A stretch of 18,914 nt of DNA from Clostridiales bacterium (GTDB lineage Bacteria; Bacillota; Clostridia; Christensenellales; CAG-138). This document shows, piece by piece, positions 7,512 through 14,030 of the stretch. The position numbers were made by a program, and so were the translations under genes. The DNA lies in NCBI GenBank assembly GCA_003486785.1, contig DNFZ01000252.1, forward strand, positions 1 to 18,914, in the 5' to 3' direction. The first letter of the stretch is position 1; each line of letters begins with the position of its first letter. The notes below the pieces were generated by a model. It was not told the DNA's origin. It saw only the letters and a list, made by a program, of their open reading frames with translations, and did no database searches.

Positions 7512-8759
7512 ATGCCTAACGCAAGGATAAAGATCAAGATGTTTGGCAACTTTGAGATCGTGGTCAACGGAAATGTTGTGCTCACGCAGCTTCGCCAGGC
7601 GAAGAAAACGAGCCAGTTTCTTGAGTATTTGATCCTGAAGAAGGATCGTTCGGTTCCGCACGAGGAGTTGCTGGAGATGCTCTGGTCGGATAAGGATAAC
7701 AGAAATCCGGCAACTGCGCTTAGAACGCTTCTGCATCGCTTCCGGGCACTCGTTGACCAAAGCGACCTGCCGGAACTTTCGGATTCCATTCTGACCGCGC
7801 GGGGCGCGTATCAATGGAACTCTAATCTCGACTGCGAGATCGACGTGTTTGAGTTTGAGCGGCTTTGCCAGGAGGCGCGTACGCCCGGCATGAGCAACCG
7901 CGAGTGCATCGAGCGGTATCTGCAAATGCTCCAGATCTACACAGGGCCGCTTTTGACCAACTCCGCCGAGGAGATGTGGGTCGTTCCAAAGAGCGTGTAT
8001 TATCACGATCTGTATTTGGAGAGCGTGTTTACTTTGCTCGATCTTTTAAAGGTAGAGGACGAGCACGACATGATCGTTCAGGTCTGCCGCAAGGCGATGG
8101 ATGTGGACATGTTTGACGAGCGCCTGCATCTGGAGCTGATGATGGCGCTGGTAAAGACGGGCAAAAAACGAGAAGCGCTCTCGCAGTATTATTTTGCGAC
8201 CGATCTGCACTATAAGCAGCTCGGCATCCAGCCCTCCGGCGAGATCCGCGCGGTGTATAAGCTCATCGTCCAGGCGGATCAGGAGATGGAGGCGGACATC
8301 GAGAAGGTACAGAATATGCTCGAAGAGGATACCGACGGGCATGGCGCTTTCGTTTGCGAATACGAGATCTTCAAGGAGATCTACCAGCTGCAGCGCCGCA
8401 TGCTCGAGCGCTACAACGGCACTATGTTTTTAGCGCTTTTGACCATCAGCAACACATATGAGCAGAGATTTGACAACCTCGTGCTGGACAACATCATGAA
8501 GCAGCTGCTGAATGTTTCGCAAAACAACCTGCGCCGCGGGGATACGATATCGCGCTACAGCGTCATGCAATACGTCGTGCTGCTGCCTTCCGTGACGTAT
8601 GAAACCGGCAGGCTGGTTATGGATCGCATCAAGAGAGCGTTTTACAGCGAATACGTCAAATCCAGCGTGGTACTGACGTATAAGCTCCGTCCGCTCTGCA
8701 TCAACAAGTATGACGTCGCCTCGCAAAAGCGCATCGCCGAGTGCAAGGACGATGAATAG
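7512..8759 (+). CDS. BTAD/SARP-type transcriptional regulator with a degenerate GGDEF-like C-terminus
   Basis: 415 residues with AAGGAGGAG upstream of ATG 7512. Residues 5-100 form an OmpR/SARP-type winged helix (KIKMFGNFEI at the start, then SVPHEELLEMLW and ALRTLLHRFR). Residues about 108-255 are the all-helical bacterial transcriptional activator (BTAD) domain, with DVFEFERLCQ and RLHLELMMALVKTGKKREAL. Residues about 280-400 read like a nucleotide cyclase fold: FLALLTI, then LRRGDTISRYSVMQYVVLLP, where a diguanylate cyclase has R-x-D-x-x-A-R-Y-GGDEF-V-V-L-L-P. The GGDEF position is SVMQY, so catalysis is not expected. It probably controls the preceding pilus-like genes, from which it is separated by 95 bases. 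DNA-binding and BTAD parts are confident; the GGDEF relation is my reading. Confidence 0.85.
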   Translation: MPNARIKIKMFGNFEIVVNGNVVLTQLRQAKKTSQFLEYLILKKDRSVPHEELLEMLWSDKDNRNPATALRTLLHRFRALVDQSDLPELSDSILTARGAYQWNSNLDCEIDVFEFERLCQEARTPGMSNRECIERYLQMLQIYTGPLLTNSAEEMWVVPKSVYYHDLYLESVFTLLDLLKVEDEHDMIVQVCRKAMDVDMFDERLHLELMMALVKTGKKREALSQYYFATDLHYKQLGIQPSGEIRAVYKLIVQADQEMEADIEKVQNMLEEDTDGHGAFVCEYEIFKEIYQLQRRMLERYNGTMFLALLTISNTYEQRFDNLVLDNIMKQLLNVSQNNLRRGDTISRYSVMQYVVLLPSVTYETGRLVMDRIKRAFYSEYVKSSVVLTYKLRPLCINKYDVASQKRIAECKDDE

Positions 8760-8790
8760 AGGAGAAAATCGAATCTAGCGATTGCCATGT

Positions 8791-8828
8791 GAGCGGAGGA
8801 AGCAGTTCCTCCGCTCGGTGCGTTTGTT
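8791..8828 (+). terminator. Terminator after the BTAD regulator
   Basis: A perfect 11-bp stem, GAGCGGAGGAA (8791-8801) with TTCCTCCGCTC (8806-8816), has a GCAG loop and is followed by the moderately T-rich GGTGCGTTTGTT. It lies 32 bases after the stop codon and separates the pilus-like cluster from the glycan genes. Confidence 0.65.
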
Positions 8829-8877
8829 CGTCCTGGGGCAGCGCCGCCCGGTCAACCATGCGCCGGAGCGGGTTTGA

Positions 8878-8907
8878 TTGACACCCAACGCACTTGCGTG
8901 GTAAAAT
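8878..8907 (+). promoter_or_regulatory. Sigma-A promoter of the glycosyltransferase-capF operon, with an inverted repeat in the spacer
   Basis: A perfect TTGACA (8878-8883) and TAAAAT (8902-8907) are 18 bases apart. The spacer holds ACGCA (8888-8892) and TGCGT (8895-8899), a small inverted repeat that could be an operator. The expected transcription start is near 8914, leaving a leader of about 108 bases before ATG 9022. Confidence 0.75.
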
Positions 8908-8916
8908 TTTCGCAAT

Positions 8917-8938
8917 AAACGGGGGAATAGGCCCGTTT
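8917..8938 (+). promoter_or_regulatory. Leader hairpin at the predicted 5' end of the glycosyltransferase mRNA
   Basis: AAACGGG (8917-8923) pairs with CCCGTTT (8932-8938) around an 8-base loop and is followed by TG and a second TTG. It begins only a few bases after the predicted transcription start, so it may shield the 5' end. It is too close to the start to be a normal attenuator, and the T-run is short. Confidence 0.45.
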
Positions 8939-9021
8939 TGTTGCGCATGACACTATACTGCGTTGATTGGACAATCTACGGCAAGTATGCCGGGTTGACA
9001 CGGGTGAGAGGGGCGGCGAAA

Positions 9022-10248
9022 ATGGATCAAAAACTGCACATTGCGCTGGTTTCGACGCACTTTGCACCGGAAATCACACCGATTACGCATCTCTATACCG
9101 ACCTGGCGGAGGATCTTTGCCGCTTTGGCGCGCGCGTGAGCGTGGTAACCAAGTTGCCCGGCCATGATATGAGCGAAGAGGAGCGCGCCGCATTTTTTAC
9201 AAGGCGCGACGAGACCGCACCGGAAGGCTACCGCATTCTGCGCGTCGGCCGAAAAGCGCGCCGCGGCGCAAACCTTGCAAGGCGCGCGCTGCGTGCCATG
9301 CAAAACACCTGGGCCATCTATCGTGCGGCAAAAAAGCTCAAGGCGGATGTCTACATCCTTTGCAGCATGCCGGCGTATCTCGGCCTGGTAGGGGCGAGGC
9401 TCAGCCGCCGCGCGAGGACGATCTATATTTTGCAGGAGATATTTCCGGACAATCTCGTCGCCGCCGGAACCTATACCGAGTGGCATCCGTTCGTGCGTCT
9501 TTGCCGCCGTTTGGAACAGCATATCTATCGCAACAACAGCGCCTTTGTCACGCTATCGGAGGAGATGAAGCGCACATTGATCGCGCGCGGCATTGAAGCG
9601 CAGAACATCGCCGTAATTCCCAACTGGGCGGATACTGATTCGATCCGTCCGGTTTCACGCAAGGACAACGCCCTATTTGATGAACTCAACCTGCCGCGGG
9701 ACGCCTTCTATGCCGTCTATGCGGGCAGGCTGGACTTTTTGCAGGAGCCGGACGTCTTGCTGGACGCGGCAAAGCAGCTCGCAAACGAAAAGGATATCCG
9801 CTTCGTCATCTTCGGCGATGGCGCACTGCGTGAGCATGTGGAGAACAGAATTGAGCGCGAGCAGATCGAAAACGTGCAGCTTTTCTCGTTGCTTCCGGCC
9901 GAGCGCACGGCGGAGGTGTATTCCATTGCGGATATTGCGCTGGTGCCGCTGAAAAAGGGCATGACGCGCATCGCCGTGCCGAGCGAAACATGGCTCGCGC
10001 TCGCCGCGGGCAGGCCGGTCATCGTCTGCGCGGAGGCCGGCAGCGAATGGGCGCGCTCCATCGAGCGCGAGAGCTACGGGGTATGCATTACGCCCGGAGA
10101 ACCGCAGGAGATGGCGGACGCGATTCTGCGCCTGCACGCGAGCACGGTTGCGCTTGACGAGCTAGGGAAGCGCGCGCGCAACTACGCCTGTGAGCATGCC
10201 TCGCGCGAACAGGCAACCCGCGCATACTATCACTGGATCAGAGCATGA
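9022..10248 (+). CDS. Family 4 glycosyltransferase, WbuB/WcaI-like
   Basis: 408 residues. ATG 9022 was chosen because GAGAGGGG lies eight bases upstream and the protein then begins with the family-typical strand LHIALVSTHFAPEITPIT; a frame open back to TTG 8938 adds nothing recognisable. The N-terminal Rossmann half has ILQEIFPDNL (137-146), like the IxDxxPE segment of WbuB-type enzymes. The C-terminal half has VIPNWADTD (198-206), YAGRLDFLQ, VIFGDGALR, and the donor-binding region VPSETWLALAAGRPV (319-333). Such enzymes transfer a sugar from a nucleotide sugar to a lipid-linked glycan at the cytoplasmic membrane face. WbuB is associated with N-acetyl-L-fucosamine, and the next gene is CapF-like, which makes FucNAc a reasonable but unproven donor. 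Confidence 0.87.
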   Translation: MDQKLHIALVSTHFAPEITPITHLYTDLAEDLCRFGARVSVVTKLPGHDMSEEERAAFFTRRDETAPEGYRILRVGRKARRGANLARRALRAMQNTWAIYRAAKKLKADVYILCSMPAYLGLVGARLSRRARTIYILQEIFPDNLVAAGTYTEWHPFVRLCRRLEQHIYRNNSAFVTLSEEMKRTLIARGIEAQNIAVIPNWADTDSIRPVSRKDNALFDELNLPRDAFYAVYAGRLDFLQEPDVLLDAAKQLANEKDIRFVIFGDGALREHVENRIEREQIENVQLFSLLPAERTAEVYSIADIALVPLKKGMTRIAVPSETWLALAAGRPVIVCAEAGSEWARSIERESYGVCITPGEPQEMADAILRLHASTVALDELGKRARNYACEHASREQATRAYYHWIRA

Positions 10249-10353
10249 ACGCATCGCTGCCTGCGACGCAAAGGCAAAAACTGCATACAGACTCCATATC
10301 GTAGACGGACATGGCACGAACGGACGGGACTGGGACACGGGAGACTGCGGCTT

Positions 10354-11472
10354 ATGAAGATACTGATCACGGGGGCGGATGGGTTCATCGGCAAAAACCT
10401 GATCTTTGCGCTGCGATCGCAGGGCTATCAGGATCTGCTGCTGTTTGGAACGGACGCGCCCACAGAGTTGCTGGAACGATATTGCGCGGAATGCGGGTTT
10501 GTCTACCATCTCGCCGGCGCAAACCGCAACAAGCAGCAGGAGGAATATACGCATGGCGATTTCAGCTTCACCGATACCCTGCTGCGCCAGCTCAACAAGC
10601 ATAAAAACCGCTGCCCGGTGATGTTTGCCAGCTCCACGCAGGCTGCGTTGCCAAACCTCTACGGGCGCAGCAAGAAAGCCGGAGAAGAGCTGCTGGATCT
10701 ATACGCGCAGGAAACAGGCGCCAAGGTATACGTCTATCGTTTGCCGCATGTGTTCGGCAAGTGGTCCAAACCGAACCGAAACAACATCATCGCCACGGTT
10801 TGCTACAATGCTTCGCACGAGTTGCCTCTCGTCATTCACGACGACACGGCGCCGCTGAGCCTGGCGTATATCGAAGACGTAACCGAGTCGCTGTGCGGCC
10901 TTATCGACGGCAAGGTGACCAGAGAAGGCGCGCATTGTGTCGTGCCTGTGCTCTATAGCGCGACGCTCGGCGACATTGCGGCGCGCATCCGCTCGTTTCG
11001 CGGCATCCGCGAGAGCAATGCCCTGCCGGATATGAGCGACCCGCTCACGCGGAAGCTATACGCAACATATCTGGGCTTTTTGCCGGTGATGGAGTTCGCT
11101 TATCCACTCGATATGAGCGAAGCGACAAACGGCAGCATGACGGAGTTCCTTCGCCTCAGCACCGGCGGACAGATCTCGGTGAATGTATGCAAACCCGGCG
11201 CAAGCCGCGGCAATCACTGGCATCGAACCCGCGCGGAGAAATTTCTCGTTGTTTCCGGTTCCGGCGTGATCAAGTTCCGCAGGATCGATATGGACGACGT
11301 GATGGAATATCCCGTGAGCGGTAAGAAGCATGTGGTTGTGGATATACCGGTGGGCTATACGCACTGCATCGAAAACACCGGAAAGACGGATTTGGTGACG
11401 CTGATGTGGTCGAGCGAAGTGTTTCTACCCGATCAGGCGGACACGCTTGAGGCTATGGTGGAGCGGCCGTAG
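10354..11472 (+). CDS. capF: CapF/WbjC-like bifunctional UDP-sugar epimerase-reductase
   Basis: 372 residues. The N-terminal part is a short-chain dehydrogenase: GADGFIG (7-13) for NADPH, FASSTQ (91-96), and the YxxxK pair Tyr103 and Lys107 in YGRSK. The C-terminal part, from about residue 255, is a cupin with metal-ligand motif HWHRTRAEKF (288-297) and a later His337 in GYTHCIENTG. In CapF of Staphylococcus aureus the cupin domain epimerises and the reductase domain reduces a UDP-4-keto-6-deoxy-HexNAc on the way to UDP-N-acetyl-L-fucosamine. CapE and CapG partners are not in this window. The gene is 105 bases after the glycosyltransferase, with only GGGAG ten bases upstream as ribosome site, and is closed by a strong terminator. 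The family is clear; the final sugar is inferred. Confidence 0.9.
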   Translation: MKILITGADGFIGKNLIFALRSQGYQDLLLFGTDAPTELLERYCAECGFVYHLAGANRNKQQEEYTHGDFSFTDTLLRQLNKHKNRCPVMFASSTQAALPNLYGRSKKAGEELLDLYAQETGAKVYVYRLPHVFGKWSKPNRNNIIATVCYNASHELPLVIHDDTAPLSLAYIEDVTESLCGLIDGKVTREGAHCVVPVLYSATLGDIAARIRSFRGIRESNALPDMSDPLTRKLYATYLGFLPVMEFAYPLDMSEATNGSMTEFLRLSTGGQISVNVCKPGASRGNHWHRTRAEKFLVVSGSGVIKFRRIDMDDVMEYPVSGKKHVVVDIPVGYTHCIENTGKTDLVTLMWSSEVFLPDQADTLEAMVERP

Positions 11473-11493
11473 CATGCAGCAGCTACGCACTTG

Positions 11494-11521
11494 AGCGCGG
11501 GGGTATCCTCCGCGCTGTTTT
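11494..11521 (+). terminator. Strong intrinsic terminator after capF
   Basis: AGCGCGGGGG (11494-11503) pairs with CCTCCGCGCT (11507-11516), ten pairs with one G-T, around a TAT loop and followed by GTTTTCT. It lies 21 bases after the capF stop. Confidence 0.85.
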
Positions 11522-11594
11522 CTCGGGCAGATGACCAGTAGCGCGGCAAAAGCAGAACACGCGGCTGCCGCTGCGCGGCAAACGGAGGGATCAG

Positions 11595-12638
11595 ATGACA
11601 ACACAAAACAACGCGGCGATCGACACCGCACCGGAACCAGTTGCGCCCGCAAAGCCGGAGGAAGCGGCGCGGGTGCTGATCTTTGGCGGGGCGGCAGCGC
11701 CCGCTCCGGCGTTTCACGCCGGGGAAGCGCTGCGCGAGCAGATGGAAGCGCAGAATATGCGGATAAGCGCCCTGCATGAGGCGGATCTCTCCGCTGCGGC
11801 GTGGCTCACGCAGGCGGGTGCGAATCTCATCGCGCTCGCGGGCATGAAAAACGAGCGCGCGGATGCGTCTGCGCTCGGATTGATCGGGACAGTGACCATT
11901 GGCGCGGGCGAGACGGAGGCGATGGCCAACCGCCCGTATGTCTGCTGCATCAACGGTGTTCGAATCGGCTTTTTATCCTATGCAGAGCAGCGCGCGGGTG
12001 CGTTCTCCGGACGTGCGGATATTCTCGGCCTGATGGCTTACGATCAGGTGCGCATGCTGCTGAGCCAATGCGACCATGTCGTTGTGCTGACGCGCGCGGG
12101 GCTGGAAGCAGGTGAGCTGCCGCTGCCGGAATGGCGCGCGCGCTACCGCCGCCTGATCGACGCGGGCGCGAGCATCGTCGTCGATACAGGATCGGCCAGA
12201 GGCTGGGAAGCGCATCAACACGGCGCGGTGTTCTACGGGCTCGGTTCGCCGGTGAGTCCTGATTCGCTGGGGCTCTTTCTCACGCTGCGCCGCAACGGGC
12301 ATCTGAACTATGAGGTGCGCGCGCTGGCCTGCACGGACGGGCTGCTCGATTTTTCAAAAAACGACGCGTTTCGGGCGAAGATCGACGCGCAGAACACCCT
12401 GCTCTTTGAAGACACGGCGTATGAAAGCGCGGCGGATGAGATGTGCCTTAGGCTCTATTGCGCGCGTGAAGCAGCGCAAAAACGCGGCGTGCTGGGGCTG
12501 TTTTCGCCGCAGGGGGACGAAGAGGAACGCCTGCTTTCGCTTCTGGAAAACGAGTCGCTCAGGCTCATGACCCTGCGCGCCATACGAAGCAAGCGCACTG
12601 CCGGGCAAGCCAAGCGGGAAAATGCGAAGAAATCGTGA
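11595..12638 (+). CDS. Diverged CapA-like protein, probably without catalytic metal residues
   Basis: 347 residues with GGAGGG five bases upstream. The order of segments follows CapA (PGA_cap) proteins: VLIFGGAA (27-34) where CapA has a GD motif; LTQAGANLIALAGMKN (71-86) where CapA has the NNH box; NGVRIGFLSYAE (120-131); DHVVVLTRAG (160-169) where CapA has HWG; WRARYRRLIDAGASIVVDTG (180-199) where CapA has GADxVxGHHPH; then AVFYGLGSPV (211-220) where CapA has IFYSLGNF. The ligand Asp, Asn and His residues are replaced at each site, so enzyme activity is unlikely. There is no signal peptide; the N-terminus is Ala/Pro/Glu-rich and the C-terminus Lys/Arg-rich, so it may be cytoplasmic. No promoter was found in the short gap behind the capF terminator. 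It stands before ftsA. Family call moderate, function unknown. Confidence 0.65.
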   Translation: MTTQNNAAIDTAPEPVAPAKPEEAARVLIFGGAAAPAPAFHAGEALREQMEAQNMRISALHEADLSAAAWLTQAGANLIALAGMKNERADASALGLIGTVTIGAGETEAMANRPYVCCINGVRIGFLSYAEQRAGAFSGRADILGLMAYDQVRMLLSQCDHVVVLTRAGLEAGELPLPEWRARYRRLIDAGASIVVDTGSARGWEAHQHGAVFYGLGSPVSPDSLGLFLTLRRNGHLNYEVRALACTDGLLDFSKNDAFRAKIDAQNTLLFEDTAYESAADEMCLRLYCAREAAQKRGVLGLFSPQGDEEERLLSLLENESLRLMTLRAIRSKRTAGQAKRENAKKS

Positions 12639-12646
12639 AATTTCAC
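12635..12646. other. Perfect 12-base palindrome across the stop codon of the CapA-like gene
   Basis: GTGAAATTTCAC is fully self-complementary and includes the TGA stop (12636-12638). No T-run follows, so it is not an obvious terminator; it has the shape of a dimeric repressor site but could be chance. Confidence 0.3.
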
Positions 12647-12691
12647 CTGCGGAAGCCATCGTCCAACACCAGTTGTGGTATGCAGCCGCGT

Positions 12692-12710
12692 CTATCAAAT
12701 CTATTGATAG
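12692..12710. promoter_or_regulatory. Inverted repeat upstream of the ftsA promoter
   Basis: CTATCAA (12692-12698) and TTGATAG (12704-12710) flank ATCTA, about 58 bases upstream of the -35 box. The arms are perfect and AT-rich in a GC-rich region. Candidate regulator site, or a remnant transcription end for the upstream gene. The rest of 12639-12767 holds nothing I recognise. Confidence 0.4.
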
Positions 12711-12767
12711 GCCTGAAAAACACAACCATGACGGAATTTAGAACAATTATGAAACAATGTCCCTGGG

Positions 12768-12797
12768 TTGCGCCATTTTCCTGCGCTGTGATATAAT
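12768..12797 (+). promoter_or_regulatory. ftsAZ promoter with extended -10
   Basis: TTGCGC (12768-12773) and a perfect TATAAT (12792-12797) are 18 bases apart, with TG one base before the -10 box (TGATATAAT), an extended -10. The leader to the TTG start at 12837 is about 33 bases. Confidence 0.75.
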
Positions 12798-12836
12798 ATC
12801 GCAGTGTATGTTGCGAAGTAAGCGGAGGAGACTGCT

Positions 12837-14018
12837 TTGAAGCCGGCTGCGGTGCTGGACATCGGAAGTTCCAAAATCGTCTGTCTGTGCGGCAGTTTTG
12901 TCAATCGAGATGGCATTACCGTGCACGGCGTTTCTGTCTGCCCGTACAATGGCTATCACGCCGGCGCATTTTCCGATCATCGCTCTTTGCACAACGCGAT
13001 TGTTGAGTCGGTTTCCAAGGCCGAGCAGGAGGCGCGCATGCGCATCCGCGAGGCGGCCATCAGCGTTCCGGCTCCGTTTTGCAAGATTGTCCTCGCCGAA
13101 GCGGCGCTGCCCATCGGAAGCCGCGGAAAGCGCGTGTTGGCGGAGGACATAGACGACGTCATCTCGCTCTCCCTCAAAAAAGTGAAACTGAGCGGATATG
13201 TCCTCATGCACAGCACGCCCGTCTCCTTCACGGTCGGCGGGGTGGTTTCTTCCGCTCTCCCGACGGGCGCAAAGACCGATGAACTCGGCGCGCTCGTTTC
13301 GCACATGTATGTGCAGGAAGAGTTTGTCCGCGCCATGGAGCAGGCGCTCTCCCCGCTCGATATCGAGATCTCCATGAGCGTCTCCGCGCAGCTCTGCGCA
13401 GCGCTTGCAGTCATCCCGGAGAAGGAGCGCGTACGCCCCGCGATTTTAATCGACGTTGGGTATACGCATACGGACGTGTCCATTGTGGAGAATGCGGCGC
13501 TCACCGATCAGCGTTCGATCGATGTCGGCGGCAAGCACCTGAGTTCAGACCTTGCGTTCGGTCTGGAAATTCCGCTGGAAACGGCGGAGCAGGTCAAAAG
13601 GCGTTTCGTCTTCTTGCAGGAGCCGTTGAGCAGCACGGAGATCGTGCGCGCGCCGAAAGGCGCAAAGCGCGTGGATCACGCCGCGATCGAGCTGATATTG
13701 GAAGCGCGCGCGGACGAGCTGGTTTCTCTGATTCGCGCGGCGATCAAGGAGATGGGTATCTCGACAGAGGCAAGCCCCATCACCTACCTCACCGGCGGCG
13801 GCATCGCCATGATGAAAGGCGGCATCGACTACCTCAAGCGCGGCTTGCAGCTGAACATTCAGCAGGACACGCCGTGGGTGGCGGATATGGATACGCCGAA
13901 CTACACGAGCTGTTTCTCAGCGCTCGATTTTGTGTTACGCGCCACGAGTGATGATGTGGTGACCAATACGTCGCCCGCTACATTTGTGGACAGGCTTCGT
14001 AACCTTTTTACCAAATAA
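12837..14018 (+). CDS. ftsA: Cell division protein FtsA
   Basis: 393 residues. The start is TTG 12837: GGAGGAG (12824-12830) is six bases upstream and the encoded M-K-P-A-A-V-L-D-I-G-S-S-K matches the start of the actin-like fold (phosphate 1 loop). The SHS2-like 1C subdomain lies at about residues 85-175. ILIDVGYTHTDVSI is phosphate loop 2, and YLTGGGIAMM is the adenosine motif near residue 321. The C-terminus FVDRLRNLFTK is a short amphipathic helix of the type that holds FtsA to the membrane. FtsA tethers FtsZ and recruits the divisome. It is slightly shorter than typical FtsA (about 410-440). ftsZ follows after 12 bases, in one operon. The rare TTG start may keep FtsA below FtsZ. Confidence 0.92.
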   Translation: MKPAAVLDIGSSKIVCLCGSFVNRDGITVHGVSVCPYNGYHAGAFSDHRSLHNAIVESVSKAEQEARMRIREAAISVPAPFCKIVLAEAALPIGSRGKRVLAEDIDDVISLSLKKVKLSGYVLMHSTPVSFTVGGVVSSALPTGAKTDELGALVSHMYVQEEFVRAMEQALSPLDIEISMSVSAQLCAALAVIPEKERVRPAILIDVGYTHTDVSIVENAALTDQRSIDVGGKHLSSDLAFGLEIPLETAEQVKRRFVFLQEPLSSTEIVRAPKGAKRVDHAAIELILEARADELVSLIRAAIKEMGISTEASPITYLTGGGIAMMKGGIDYLKRGLQLNIQQDTPWVADMDTPNYTSCFSALDFVLRATSDDVVTNTSPATFVDRLRNLFTK

Positions 14019-14030
14019 GGGGGACAAACA

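Noticed and set aside
8995..9000. Second perfect TTGACA just before the glycosyltransferase start
   Set aside because: No -10-like hexamer lies 16-19 bases downstream; a start there would also fall inside the gene.
8938..9021. Upstream in-frame extension of the glycosyltransferase from TTG 8938
   Set aside because: It begins inside the leader hairpin, has no ribosome site, and the family-typical N-terminus begins at ATG 9022 behind GAGAGGGG.
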